This document shows, piece after piece, positions 24,184 through 33,261 of a stretch of 64,000 nt of DNA (its first letter is position 1; every line of letters begins with the position of its first letter). Below the pieces are notes generated by a model. It saw only the letters and a list, made by a program, of their open reading frames with translations. It was not told the DNA's origin and ran no database searches. Both the position numbers and the translations under genes were made by a program. The stretch is from positions 1-64,000 of the forward strand of contig DATFYM010000168.1 in the NCBI GenBank assembly GCA_035315065.1, in the 5' to 3' direction. The DNA comes from DATFYM01 sp035315065. Lineage in GTDB: Bacteria; Acidobacteriota; Terriglobia; UBA7540.

Positions 24184-25080
24184 ATGGAACTGATCCGCTC
24201 TCTTGACGAAGTTCGCCGTTTCTCGCACCAGGCCCGTGGGCAAGGCCGCTCGCTCGGCTTGGTGCCAACGATGGGCGCGCTTCACGAAGGCCATCTGAGC
24301 TTGGTGCGCAAGGCCCGCAGCGAATATGACTCGGTGGTGGTTTCCATCTTCGTTAACCCCACCCAGTTCGGTCCCCGGGAAGATCTCGGGCGCTATCCAC
24401 GGGATTTGCAGCGCGATCTCGGCCTGCTCACTCCCTTCAAAATCGATGCGGTGTTCGCGCCCGATGCTCGCGCGATGTATCCGTCGGGCTTCGACACCTT
24501 CGTCGATCCGGGCGCTGCGGCTCAGCCGCTCGAGGGCGCATTGCGTCCCGGCCACTTTCGCGGCGTCGCCACCGTGGTCCTTAAACTGCTCAACCTCGTG
24601 CAACCCAGCACGGCGTATTTCGGCCAGAAGGATTTCCAGCAGGCTATGGTCATCCGCCGTCTCATTGAAGACTTCAACCTCGAAGTGCGGCTTGTCCTCT
24701 GCCCCATCGTTCGCCAGCCGGACGGGCTCGCCATGAGTTCGCGTAATGCCTACCTCAGCACCGACGAACGCGTGGCGGCGTTGGCGCTCTTCCGAGCCCT
24801 ACGACGTGGCGAGGCGGCGTTCTGCTGCGGTGAGACTCGCACGGAGGCGATTGTCGACGAGATGAAGAGGGCGATCGCAGCGGAGCCGCGCCTACAGCTC
24901 GACTACGCGGTGGTGGCGGAGGCGCAAACGCTGGCGCCGGCGGCAGTGGCCACGGCGGGGTCGGTAGCCTTGGTAGCGGCGCGGGTCGGATCTACGCGGC
25001 TGCTCGACAACCTCATTCTGGCGCCCCCAGGGACAAACGACGCGGATCGCCTGCGGCAAGTCGAAATTCGAAACTCGTAA
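24184..25080 (+). CDS. panC: Pantoate--beta-alanine ligase
   Basis: This 298-residue pantothenate synthetase joins pantoate and beta-alanine with ATP. Family motifs are LVPTMGALHEGHLSLV, VSIFVNPTQFGPREDL, HFRGVATVVLKLLNLV, YFGQKDFQQ and the KMSKS-like region MSSRNAYLS. The start at 24184 matches the family; there is no visible ribosome binding site because a repeat arm ends just upstream. The C-terminal VEIRNS is encoded by the next CGAAACT array. Confidence 0.95.
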   Translation: MELIRSLDEVRRFSHQARGQGRSLGLVPTMGALHEGHLSLVRKARSEYDSVVVSIFVNPTQFGPREDLGRYPRDLQRDLGLLTPFKIDAVFAPDARAMYPSGFDTFVDPGAAAQPLEGALRPGHFRGVATVVLKLLNLVQPSTAYFGQKDFQQAMVIRRLIEDFNLEVRLVLCPIVRQPDGLAMSSRNAYLSTDERVAALALFRALRRGEAAFCCGETRTEAIVDEMKRAIAAEPRLQLDYAVVAEAQTLAPAAVATAGSVALVAARVGSTRLLDNLILAPPGTNDADRLRQVEIRNS

Positions 25081-25195
25081 CAAGCCATGATCCGGCGAGC
25101 CCTCGGTCGATACGGTCGGGGAATAGAGGGGCTAAACGGAAGCTGGGGCCGCTGCGCGAATTTCGAGTTTCGATTTTCGAACTTCGAGTTTCCGC
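25059..25195. repeat. Inverted CGAAACT arrays after panC
   Basis: The left arm AAGTCGAAATTCGAAACTCG contains the panC stop codon. The right arm (about 25158-25194) reads ATTTCGAGTTTCGATTTTCG. It is the same word as at 5557-5658. Confidence 0.85.
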
Positions 25196-25242
25196 AGGCC
25201 AACGCTCGCGCCGAAATCAGCATCATCACATGAGGAGAAACG

Positions 25243-26886
25243 ATGAAACGCGCGGCGGCCGGGCTTCTGTTCTTCCTCCTCATCGCGCCTCTCAACGCTC
25301 AGCAAGGGGCGGCGACCAAACTCCAAGACCCAGGCCTGATCGAGGGCGTGGTGATGTCATCGACGGACGGTCAGCCCTTGAAGCGCGCTGTGGTTATGGC
25401 GCAGCGGATCGCACCCAACGAAACGCAGCACTATGCCCGCACCGACGCCACGGGACGTTTCTCCCTTGCAGACCTCACCCCTGGCGAGTACAACATGTGG
25501 GTGAACCGCAACGGGTATCTCGCCATGGGGTATGGTCAGACAACTCCCAACGGGCCTGGGAAGACGCTCACGCTCGAGCCCGGCGAGCAGAAGCGAGACG
25601 TGGTGTTTCATCTGACTCCCATGGGTTCTATCACCGGACACGTTTACGATGAGGATCAGGACCCCATCGTTGGGGCTGGCGTCCAGGTGCTGCAGACCAT
25701 GTACGTCAACGGCCATCGCCGAATGAACCAGACCATGGGCGCGAGCACCGACGACGCCGGACAGTACCGCATCTCGCAACTTCCTCCCGGGAAGTATTAT
25801 CTGAGCGCTACCTACACGGAGAGCTTTCCCATCGACGGCGAACGTGTGGGCTACATCCCAGTCTACTACCCCAACTCGGACGACCTCAGCAACGCGGTCC
25901 CGATTCAGATCCATGCTGGCGACCAGCTCACGGACATCGACTTCAAGATCATCCCGGTACCGGCGGTGACGATTCGAGGTCAGGTGGTGAATATAACCGG
26001 CCGAGGCTTCAGGCAGGGCATCAACGTGTCCCTTATGCGGCAAGGCGCCGGAGGAACCTATTTTCAAGGCAACACCTTCGTTAATCAGCAGCAAGGGACC
26101 TTCGAGCTTCGCGACGTCCCGCCGGGATCGTATGTCCTGATGGCTGGGCAATGGGACCACGGAAGGCAGTACTCGGGCCGCCAGATGCTGACGGTGGGCA
26201 ACACGGACACCAACGGCGTCACTTTAGCCCTGGGTCCAGGCTCGGAGTTGACGGGTCGGATTCACGTCGAAAGCGATCCAACCAGCGACAAGATCAACCT
26301 CGCCAACATGCAGGTCTATCTGGAGCCGCGGGACGACATGCAGAACGGGGCCCAGCCGGGTCAGGTGGATAAAGCGGGGAGTTTCAGCCTCAAGAACGTC
26401 CCTGACGGGCCCTACAACGTCAACGTGACGGCCTTGCCTCCCGATTTCTACTTGAAGGCGGCCAGGTTCGGCAGCACCGACGTGCTGGAGGGCGGCTTGA
26501 GTTGCGACCAAGCCAACTCACCTGGAAACCTCGACCTGGTGATCAGCGGCGACGGAGGGCGCATTGAAGGGGTCGTAACCCACGACGACAAGGCCTTCCC
26601 GGGCGCCACGGTCACCCTGGTTCCGGACGTGAATCAGCGCAACCAGGAGCGCCTTTACTCGACTGCAATGAGCGACTCCAACGGACACTTTGCCCTTCAA
26701 GGCATTCCACCCGGAAACTACTCGCTGTTTGCATGGGAACAGATCGATAACGGCGCCTATAAGGACCCCGAGTTCCTCCGGTCATACGAGGATCGCGGCA
26801 AGGCCGTGGAGGTGGACCCTCGAAGTCGGATCACCGTCGACCTGGACCTGATCGCCACCAAACACGAGAGCCCCCCTGCGAATTAA
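25243..26886 (+). CDS. Secreted carboxypeptidase-regulatory-like domain protein
   Basis: This 547-residue protein has a signal peptide (MKRAAAGLLFFLLIAPLNAQ) and at least four beta-sandwich repeats of the carboxypeptidase regulatory/DUF4198-like type. Recognisable turns are GRFSLADLTPGEYNMW, GQYRISQLPPGKYYLSA, GTFELRDVPPGSYVLMAG, GSFSLKNVPDGPYNVNV and GHFALQGIPPGNYSLFAW. Such proteins are abundant in acidobacteria, and their ligands are unknown. No catalytic motif is seen. A GAGGAG ribosome binding site precedes the ATG. Confidence 0.88.
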   Translation: MKRAAAGLLFFLLIAPLNAQQGAATKLQDPGLIEGVVMSSTDGQPLKRAVVMAQRIAPNETQHYARTDATGRFSLADLTPGEYNMWVNRNGYLAMGYGQTTPNGPGKTLTLEPGEQKRDVVFHLTPMGSITGHVYDEDQDPIVGAGVQVLQTMYVNGHRRMNQTMGASTDDAGQYRISQLPPGKYYLSATYTESFPIDGERVGYIPVYYPNSDDLSNAVPIQIHAGDQLTDIDFKIIPVPAVTIRGQVVNITGRGFRQGINVSLMRQGAGGTYFQGNTFVNQQQGTFELRDVPPGSYVLMAGQWDHGRQYSGRQMLTVGNTDTNGVTLALGPGSELTGRIHVESDPTSDKINLANMQVYLEPRDDMQNGAQPGQVDKAGSFSLKNVPDGPYNVNVTALPPDFYLKAARFGSTDVLEGGLSCDQANSPGNLDLVISGDGGRIEGVVTHDDKAFPGATVTLVPDVNQRNQERLYSTAMSDSNGHFALQGIPPGNYSLFAWEQIDNGAYKDPEFLRSYEDRGKAVEVDPRSRITVDLDLIATKHESPPAN

Positions 26887-26986
26887 GAAGCCGAAGCCGG
26901 CGAATCGCTCTTGCTCCAGTTTCTCGTTCTGACTGACTCCAGAGTCCCTCTTGTGTTAATCTGCCTAGCCTGGCAGGAGAAGAACC

Positions 26987-27367
26987 ATGAAGCATTCCGA
27001 AGCCTTCGTGCAGTTGGTGAACGATGCGAAGTCGCGCGTTAAGGAAACCGACGTCCACAACGTAAAGCGGTGCATCGATGCCGGCGAACAGTTTCATCTC
27101 GTCGACACGCGTGAGGACCGCGAGTGGGACCGAGGGCGTCTGCCGGGAGCGATCCATCTCAGCAAGGGCATCATCGAACGCGACATCGAGAGCCTGATCC
27201 CGGACCGGACCGCCAAGATCGTGCTGTACTGCGGCGGCGGATATCGCTCGGCGCTGGCAGCCGACAATCTCCAGAGGATGGGCTACACCAATGTCATCTC
27301 GATGGACGGCGGCTGGTGGGGCTGGACCGAAGCGGGGTATCCGATCGATGCCGCCGCCAAAGCGTAG
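26987..27367 (+). CDS. Rhodanese-like domain protein
   Basis: This 126-residue single-domain protein has the rhodanese pattern: HLVDTREDREWDRGRLPGAIHLSKG and the active loop YCGGGYRSALAADNL with catalytic Cys82. Rhodaneses carry persulfide sulfur. A GGAGAAG ribosome binding site precedes the ATG. No sulfur-metabolism gene is adjacent. It is likely cytoplasmic because no signal peptide is present. Confidence 0.93.
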   Translation: MKHSEAFVQLVNDAKSRVKETDVHNVKRCIDAGEQFHLVDTREDREWDRGRLPGAIHLSKGIIERDIESLIPDRTAKIVLYCGGGYRSALAADNLQRMGYTNVISMDGGWWGWTEAGYPIDAAAKA

Positions 27368-27433
27368 GTTCAACGTCGCCTGACGCAGCGTCACCTGACG
27401 GATGCGATATGCGACAGGCAGGGGGAAGTACCG

Positions 27434-30223
27434 ATGGTTTCGAGGCTCCGACACGCGCTACCTGTGCTGGTGCTCCTTTGCATGAACAGTCCGGCCTCGG
27501 CCCAGCAACCAGCCGGCAACTCGGTTTCGCTCGACGGCAACTGGCACTTTCTCGCCGAGCCGGCCGGCACGCTGAAGGTGGAAGATCTCGCCAGGGCACA
27601 GAATGTGCTGCCCACCGACGTTCCCTCGTCGTGGCAGTTGCAGTTCCCCGATCTTCGCGACTACGCGGGCGTGGCCTGGTACTGGCGTTCCGTGCAGGTG
27701 GAAGCGCCGGCGCCGGACCGCGTCGCCCTGCTGCATTTTGGCGCCGTTGATTACCGCGCCGACGTTTATGTGAACGGCCAGAAGGCCGGCCAGCACGATG
27801 GCGGCTACCTGCCCTTTGAGTTGGACGTCACTTCCCTGCTCCGTGCCGGCGAGAACACGATTGCAGTGCGCGTTGCCGACCCGGGGGCAAAACCCAACGA
27901 AGTCGAAGGCATCAAGTACGCGGAAATCCCGCACGGCAAGCAGAACTGGTACATCCAGACTAGCGGTCTCTGGCAGAGTGTCGAGCTGGAAATCCGCCCG
28001 CGCATGCACCTTGGTACCGTGCATATCACCGCGCGTGCCGACGGCAGCTTCAACATCGACGCGCCGGTGGTGAACGCGTCCGCGCTGCCCTCGGGCGGTG
28101 CGGTTTACGTAGGCGCGGAGATCCTCGACGCCGCCAACCAGGCCGTATGGAAGCAGAACCAGAACCTTGCGTCGGCCCAGGCCCGCGCGCAATTCTCGGG
28201 CAAAGTGGAGAGGGCGAGTTTGTGGAGCCCCGGCAGCCCCACGCTGTACACGCTTCACACCTGGCTTAGCTCCGGCGACTCGCAGCAGGTCCGGTTCGGT
28301 TTTCGCACCTTTGAGACCCGTGACGGCAAGTTCTATCTGAACGGCGGGCTGCTCTACCTGCGCGGCGCGCTCGACCAGGACTTTTATCCCGACACCGGCT
28401 ACACACCTCCATCCATTCTTTACGTTCGCGACGAGATGATCAAGGCCAAGGCGCTGGGCCTGAATCTGCTGCGCTGCCACATCAAGGTCCCGGACTCGCG
28501 TTACGTCGAAGCCGCCGACGAAGTGGGTATCCTCATCTGGTACGAGATCCCCAACTGGGACAAGCTCACGCCTGACTCCGAGCGGCGCGCCGCCGAGACG
28601 CTGGCGGGAATGGTGGATCGCGACTGGAACCATCCTTCGATTGTGATCGTCAGCGTCATCAACGAGAGCTGGGGCGCTGACCTGAAGCAGGCCGCCGACC
28701 GGCAGTGGCTGAAGCAAGCCTATCACGAGGCGAAGAAGATCGTGCCGGGCTGGCTGGTGGACGACAACAGCGCTTGTTGCGACAACTTCCACGTGGCTAC
28801 CGACCTGGCCGACTTCCACCAGTACAACGCGGTGCCTGACCACGCCGCCGATTTCGATCGCTTCGTCGGCGATCTCGCCACCCGCCCCGGCTGGCTCTTC
28901 ACGCCCTATAACGACGGTGAGCCGAGAGGCGACGAACCGCTGATGCTCTCCGAGTTCGGCAACTGGGGCCTGCCGCGCGTCCCCGACCCCCGGCCGTGGT
29001 GGTTCGCGCGCGACCTCAATGGCAACGAGTTCACGCGGCCGACGGGCTTCGATCAGCGCTTCGCCGACCACCAGTACGTGACGCTGTTTCCCAGTTTGAA
29101 CGCGCTTGCCGACGCTACCCAACGGCACGAGGGCCAGTCGCTGAAGTATGAGATTGAGAGCCTGCGGCAGCACCCGGAAATCCAGGGCTACGTCATTACC
29201 GAATTCACCGATATCAACTGGGAGTCCAACGGCCTGCTCGACCTGTGGCGTCACCCCAAGGCTTTCGCCGCTGAGCTCAGCGAGCTGCAGAAGGATGATC
29301 TGGTAATGCTCGGCGCCCCGCAACGCAATTGGACCGCGGGCGAACACGTCGAGGCTACCGCCGGCTTCTCCCATTATGGTAACGAGCCGCTGTCGAATCC
29401 GGTGGCGACGTGGGAGCTCGAGGGCACGTCGTTGAGCGGAACCCTCACCGTGCCTCCCGTCGTCACCGGCTCGGTGACGGCGCTGGGCAAGATCCAGTTT
29501 GCGGCGCCCTCGGCCTCGAGCCCTTCGCGACATGCGCTCAAGATCAAGGTGGCGGCGGCGGGAAAGACAATTTCCCAAAACTCTCTCGACCTCTTCTTCT
29601 ACCCGCCGCGGGTCCACGACCTCGAGCCCTCGGTGGCCTTCCACGATCCCACCGGCAGGCTGCGCCGGCTGGTGACCGAGATGCGGGCCCGCAACTACCT
29701 TGCGCCGTCCGGCGGCGAAGCGTTGCCGGTGACGATCGCATCGGTTTTTGACGACAGCGTGAAACAAACCCTCGCCGCCGGGGGACGCGTGATCCTGATC
29801 GCCAACGACCCTCAGACCCTCGGTCCGGGAGTCGAGATCGTGCCCCGCGGCGGTTCTGACCTCAGCGGTGACTGGATCTCCAGCTTCCTCTGGGTTCGCA
29901 AGGACGCCTCACCGTTCGCGGCCCTTGCCTTCGACACCCTCGCGGGCTTTGAGACCCAGGCCGTCACGCCCGCCGCCGTCGTGCGCGGAATCCCCGCCGC
30001 CGCTTTCCCGGACGTCCTCGCAGGCGTTTTCTACGGCTGGCTCCACGACAACGTCGGCGCCCTGGTCCAGGCCAGGTACGGCAAGGGGAAGCTGCTGGTG
30101 TGCACGTTTTCCCTGGCCACCAGCTACGGCACCGATCCCTATGCAACGCTGCTGCTCGATCAACTGGTAGCCTACGCGGTCTCCGGCCCGGTGCCCGGCT
30201 ACCAGATTCCCGGCATTGAGTAG
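27434..30223 (+). CDS. Glycoside hydrolase family 2 protein
   Basis: This 929-residue secreted GH2 enzyme (beta-glucuronidase/beta-galactosidase type) has a signal peptide (VLVLLCMNSPASAQ). The sugar-binding jelly roll (VSLDGNWHFLAEP to about 180), an Ig-like sandwich, and a TIM barrel from about residue 290 follow. The acid/base Glu411 lies in VSVINESWG and the nucleophile Glu590 in YVITEFTDINWE. A long C-terminal region (about 640-929) has extra Ig-like and possibly glutamine-amidotransferase-like segments (GRVILIANDP). The substrate is probably a plant or microbial beta-glycoside, but it is not fixed. Confidence 0.92.
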   Translation: MVSRLRHALPVLVLLCMNSPASAQQPAGNSVSLDGNWHFLAEPAGTLKVEDLARAQNVLPTDVPSSWQLQFPDLRDYAGVAWYWRSVQVEAPAPDRVALLHFGAVDYRADVYVNGQKAGQHDGGYLPFELDVTSLLRAGENTIAVRVADPGAKPNEVEGIKYAEIPHGKQNWYIQTSGLWQSVELEIRPRMHLGTVHITARADGSFNIDAPVVNASALPSGGAVYVGAEILDAANQAVWKQNQNLASAQARAQFSGKVERASLWSPGSPTLYTLHTWLSSGDSQQVRFGFRTFETRDGKFYLNGGLLYLRGALDQDFYPDTGYTPPSILYVRDEMIKAKALGLNLLRCHIKVPDSRYVEAADEVGILIWYEIPNWDKLTPDSERRAAETLAGMVDRDWNHPSIVIVSVINESWGADLKQAADRQWLKQAYHEAKKIVPGWLVDDNSACCDNFHVATDLADFHQYNAVPDHAADFDRFVGDLATRPGWLFTPYNDGEPRGDEPLMLSEFGNWGLPRVPDPRPWWFARDLNGNEFTRPTGFDQRFADHQYVTLFPSLNALADATQRHEGQSLKYEIESLRQHPEIQGYVITEFTDINWESNGLLDLWRHPKAFAAELSELQKDDLVMLGAPQRNWTAGEHVEATAGFSHYGNEPLSNPVATWELEGTSLSGTLTVPPVVTGSVTALGKIQFAAPSASSPSRHALKIKVAAAGKTISQNSLDLFFYPPRVHDLEPSVAFHDPTGRLRRLVTEMRARNYLAPSGGEALPVTIASVFDDSVKQTLAAGGRVILIANDPQTLGPGVEIVPRGGSDLSGDWISSFLWVRKDASPFAALAFDTLAGFETQAVTPAAVVRGIPAAAFPDVLAGVFYGWLHDNVGALVQARYGKGKLLVCTFSLATSYGTDPYATLLLDQLVAYAVSGPVPGYQIPGIE

Positions 30224-30308
30224 CGCCCTCATCTCAGCATGGTCTGTCGGTGGCCTAGGCGCATTGCTCTGTTACTTGGGAATCGAACCACCGGGACGGC
30301 CCCCAACC

Positions 30309-31121
30309 TCAGAATGAAACCCGGAAGCGTCGCTTCAAGAGCAATGCACTCACCATCGACAGAACCAGCAGCCAGATCAGCCAGTGGAGATCAAGCCCCA
30401 GGGCGTGCACGGTGGCCTGGGGGTAACGGAGTTCGATCCAGTCCACCGGACCCGGCGCCAGACGGCTCTCTCCCGGATACCACAGCAGATCGAACGCCGA
30501 GCTGACGCGGCGCTCTGAAAGGTATTGCGGCCCCCTGCCAGCGTCAACGCTCTTTTCCAGGGTCTCGTCCGGGAAGACAAGCTGAAGGTCGCCGGCGATC
30601 GGACGCAAGGCCCGAATCCGCCAACTGATCTGCCGCCCGCCATCCGAATGGACGGGAGGCGTCTCCACCGCGATGCCCTCCGGCGCGCGCAACGCTGGCG
30701 TTAAGCCGACTCCAGTGCTCTTCATCTGGACGGTTACGATGGCTGTCCGGCCAGGCGCGAGCGGAGTGTAGCCATAAAAGCATTCAAGCTGGGCAATGAT
30801 CAGGATCATGGGCGCGGTCATCACCAACGCCGGCACCAACATCATTCCGATATACCGGACATTGGCTGACAGGAGGCCCCGTTGGGCTTGCCAGACGAGC
30901 AGCGGTTCGTCGACAAACAACCGCATCTCGTACAAGTGGGCTTGTAGCCTGGCTTTGACTTTTCGGATGGCCTCCTGGTTGGAAGTTCGCCGGAACACCC
31001 AGAGCATCCCAATCCCTACCAGTACACTCAGCGGAACCAGGCTCAGCATGGGGTTATGGCCGCTGAAGGGCCAGAGCATTTCCCCCATGAGTGCGCTCAT
31101 GATTCTGCGTTCTATCTCCAT
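30309..31121 (-). CDS. Membrane protein of unknown function
   Basis: This 270-residue protein has three predicted membrane segments: about 27-43 (VPLSVLVGIGMLWVF), about 91-111 (MLVPALVMTAPMILIIA) and about 244-261 (HWLIWLLVLSMVSALLL). A soluble beta-rich domain (about 115-240) lies between the second and third. It is the last gene of the minus-strand phosphatase operon, 11 bp after the small gene upstream. No family is recognised. Its position suggests an envelope partner of the enzymes. Confidence 0.75.
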   Translation of the reverse strand: MEIERRIMSALMGEMLWPFSGHNPMLSLVPLSVLVGIGMLWVFRRTSNQEAIRKVKARLQAHLYEMRLFVDEPLLVWQAQRGLLSANVRYIGMMLVPALVMTAPMILIIAQLECFYGYTPLAPGRTAIVTVQMKSTGVGLTPALRAPEGIAVETPPVHSDGGRQISWRIRALRPIAGDLQLVFPDETLEKSVDAGRGPQYLSERRVSSAFDLLWYPGESRLAPGPVDWIELRYPQATVHALGLDLHWLIWLLVLSMVSALLLKRRFRVSF

Positions 31122-31132
31122 TTATTTCGCGC

Positions 31133-31324
31133 TTACTCGAGGTACCCGAGACCCTTCAGTTTCTTGACGATATCCGCGTCCGATTCGGCGTCTTCCAGCT
31201 TGGCGAGCTCCCTCTCCAGAACGTGCTCGACAAATTCTTCTGGTGAGGAATAGCCGGCCGCTTCGCTGCACCGTTTAACACGCAGCCAAGTCTTCTTTTT
31301 CAGTTTGATCGCGGTATTGAACAT
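31133..31324 (-). CDS. Small ribbon-helix-helix-like protein with LGYL tail
   Basis: This 63-residue protein begins MFNTAIKLKKKTWLRVKRCS and continues AAGYSSPEEFVEHVLERELA, which looks like a ribbon-helix-helix fold. It ends DIVKKLKGLGYLE. The same short ending (LRALGYV) closes the sulfatase-like protein encoded upstream at 36366-38609. It sits in a tight operon, 7 bp after the phosphodiesterase gene and 11 bp before the membrane protein gene. Function is unknown; it may be a transcriptional or assembly partner of the operon enzymes. Confidence 0.75.
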   Translation of the reverse strand: MFNTAIKLKKKTWLRVKRCSEAAGYSSPEEFVEHVLERELAKLEDAESDADIVKKLKGLGYLE

Positions 31325-31331
31325 AAGGACC

Positions 31332-33251
31332 TCAATAGATCACCTGCCCGATCATGTCGGGGGCGGGCGCGACACCAAACTCCTGCATCAAGGACACCGT
31401 CAAATCGTACAGGTGCGGATCGGCCACGCGGCTCTTGCGGTTACTGATGAGCACGCCCGGCACGAACCGCGAATCGATGCAATGATCGGCGCGCCATTCT
31501 CCAGTGTTGTCCTCCACCATCAGTCCGGGCACCGCACCGAGGGCTGTCTGCCAGGACGCGCGATAGCCCGGCATATAACCGACGATGATGTCCGGTCCTG
31601 AATCCCGCATGTTCCCGTGGAAGTCGCGATGCGTCAGGGTAAGCGAACCGATCATCTGCTTGCCGTTGTCGGGGTCGACGGCGTTTTGCAGCTTCTCGAC
31701 GATCTTCCGCAATACGGCGTCCGCCTCGGCGCCCGGCGCTATGATCCCTTCGCGCTCCCGCCCCTCCAGGTTTAGGTAAAGTCCATTCAGCCCGATTGCA
31801 TACGCCTGCGTTCTCGACCAGTCCACGTGAGGAAACACTTCTTCACTGCTGGTGTTCGTGGGGTCATCCAGGGTCAGGAAACCCTCTCTCATGAGCCAGT
31901 TGTTTAGGTGAACGGCTCGATCGAAAGTGGAAAACCCGTGGTCGGACATCACGATGAGAGTAGCAGAGTCGCCAATCTTTTCCCGCACCCATCCGATCGT
32001 CTGATCCACCATCTTGTAAGTGTTCAGAAGATCGTCGTCGTATTTACCCCACAGCATGTGCGAGTCCTGGTCCGTACCGAAGAAGTGGAAGAACAGGAAG
32101 CCGCCGTGAAAGTGGTCCAGCGCGTAGCGCAAGAGCTTCAAATGGTCCAGTGAAACCTGACGGCTCTGGGCAACATACTCCTCGCGGTTGAAGACTCCTT
32201 GATGAAACGCCGCCGTATCCTGTGCCATTCCCTGCGTGTAGAACAACCCAACCTCCTTAGCCAGTTGCTGGCTGTAGGAGTCCGGCGACGTGATGGGGAG
32301 TTCCGGCTCGGAAGGATCGATATTGATCGGCGAAACGTAAAGCTCGAAGTTGGGGTGCAGTTTCTTGGCGTATATCCGGAACATGCCGGCCGCGCTCTTC
32401 AGACCCGAGATCAACGGAAACCGCGCCTGAACCCAGCCCGACCACTCCCCTTGGTTCAGGACCAATCGCGCGTCGCCAACATCGAACCGCGCTGCCGCCT
32501 GGTCCGGGTCCACGTGAACCACCATCTCGACGTACGCGGGCACCTTGTCTTTCCTCAGCGGGTTGTCCGGGCCTTCAATCCGCAGCTTCACCAAATGATC
32601 CTTCAAATCGACGTGCACGATGTGGCCGCCCGGTACTGTGCGGCTCTTTTGCGAAGCTTCATCGGTGTAAAACGCGAACTCTCCGAGTGTACCCCGCAGG
32701 TCGGGAGTTCCCATTCCTGCCACCGAAAAGCCTCCCTCGCAATGGACCGGAGGAAAATTGGTCGGCATGCGGATCACCGTGGTTGGAATGTGATGCTCAG
32801 AGAGAATCTGCCAGAAAGGCTTCCCCTTTCGGAAAGAGATGACACGCCCCGACGACAGCGGCAGTTCGTACGAGCCGATGGTAATGGTCCGGCCCGCCTC
32901 GACCATCCCCATCGAAGACATTGGCGCAAGCGTCTGCGGATTGCGATGAATGAAATCGAATATCCCGTGGCCGCCCGGATCCATTCCGGTGATGAACGTC
33001 GCCCAAGCCACAGGGCTTTGGGGCGGCATTACAGTCTCCAGGTGCTTGAACTCGCCGTCATGGCGGAGCTTATCCAGGTTCGGCAGGGAATCCCAGTGGC
33101 GTCCGAGGAAGTTGGGGTCCATGCCGTCGATGCCCAACACGACCACGCTCTTGGTGGGCGAGTTCGCCTCAGATCTTCCACATCCCGTCAAGCCGAGCAC
33201 CAACCCGATGAGCATCACGCCCACGGCCCATTGCAGACGCCCTTTGGTCAT
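31332..33251 (-). CDS. Alkaline phosphatase family lipoprotein (type I phosphodiesterase-like)
   Basis: This 639-residue protein starts with a lipoprotein signal peptide and lipobox (GLVLGLTGC), so it is membrane anchored. The catalytic domain has VVLGIDGMDPNFL with the first metal ligand Asp, PPQSPVAWATFITGMDPGGH with the nucleophile region, and VMSDHGFSTFDRAVHLNNWL with the later Asp/His ligands. Family members hydrolyse or transfer phosphodiesters, including nucleotides and phospholipid head groups; the substrate is unknown. It is paralogous to the next gene upstream. A GGGGGA ribosome binding site precedes the ATG. Confidence 0.9.
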   Translation of the reverse strand: MTKGRLQWAVGVMLIGLVLGLTGCGRSEANSPTKSVVVLGIDGMDPNFLGRHWDSLPNLDKLRHDGEFKHLETVMPPQSPVAWATFITGMDPGGHGIFDFIHRNPQTLAPMSSMGMVEAGRTITIGSYELPLSSGRVISFRKGKPFWQILSEHHIPTTVIRMPTNFPPVHCEGGFSVAGMGTPDLRGTLGEFAFYTDEASQKSRTVPGGHIVHVDLKDHLVKLRIEGPDNPLRKDKVPAYVEMVVHVDPDQAAARFDVGDARLVLNQGEWSGWVQARFPLISGLKSAAGMFRIYAKKLHPNFELYVSPINIDPSEPELPITSPDSYSQQLAKEVGLFYTQGMAQDTAAFHQGVFNREEYVAQSRQVSLDHLKLLRYALDHFHGGFLFFHFFGTDQDSHMLWGKYDDDLLNTYKMVDQTIGWVREKIGDSATLIVMSDHGFSTFDRAVHLNNWLMREGFLTLDDPTNTSSEEVFPHVDWSRTQAYAIGLNGLYLNLEGREREGIIAPGAEADAVLRKIVEKLQNAVDPDNGKQMIGSLTLTHRDFHGNMRDSGPDIIVGYMPGYRASWQTALGAVPGLMVEDNTGEWRADHCIDSRFVPGVLISNRKSRVADPHLYDLTVSLMQEFGVAPAPDMIGQVIY

Positions 33252-33261
33252 TCCCCCGTCC

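Noticed and set aside
27458..29767. A 769-codon frame opposite the GH2 gene
   Set aside because: Antisense shadow of a GC-rich gene; the GH2 frame carries complete catalytic motifs and a signal peptide.
30265..30300. A GGTTCGATTCC-like stretch on the minus strand suggesting a tRNA T-arm
   Set aside because: The flanking bases do not form a T stem or an acceptor stem.
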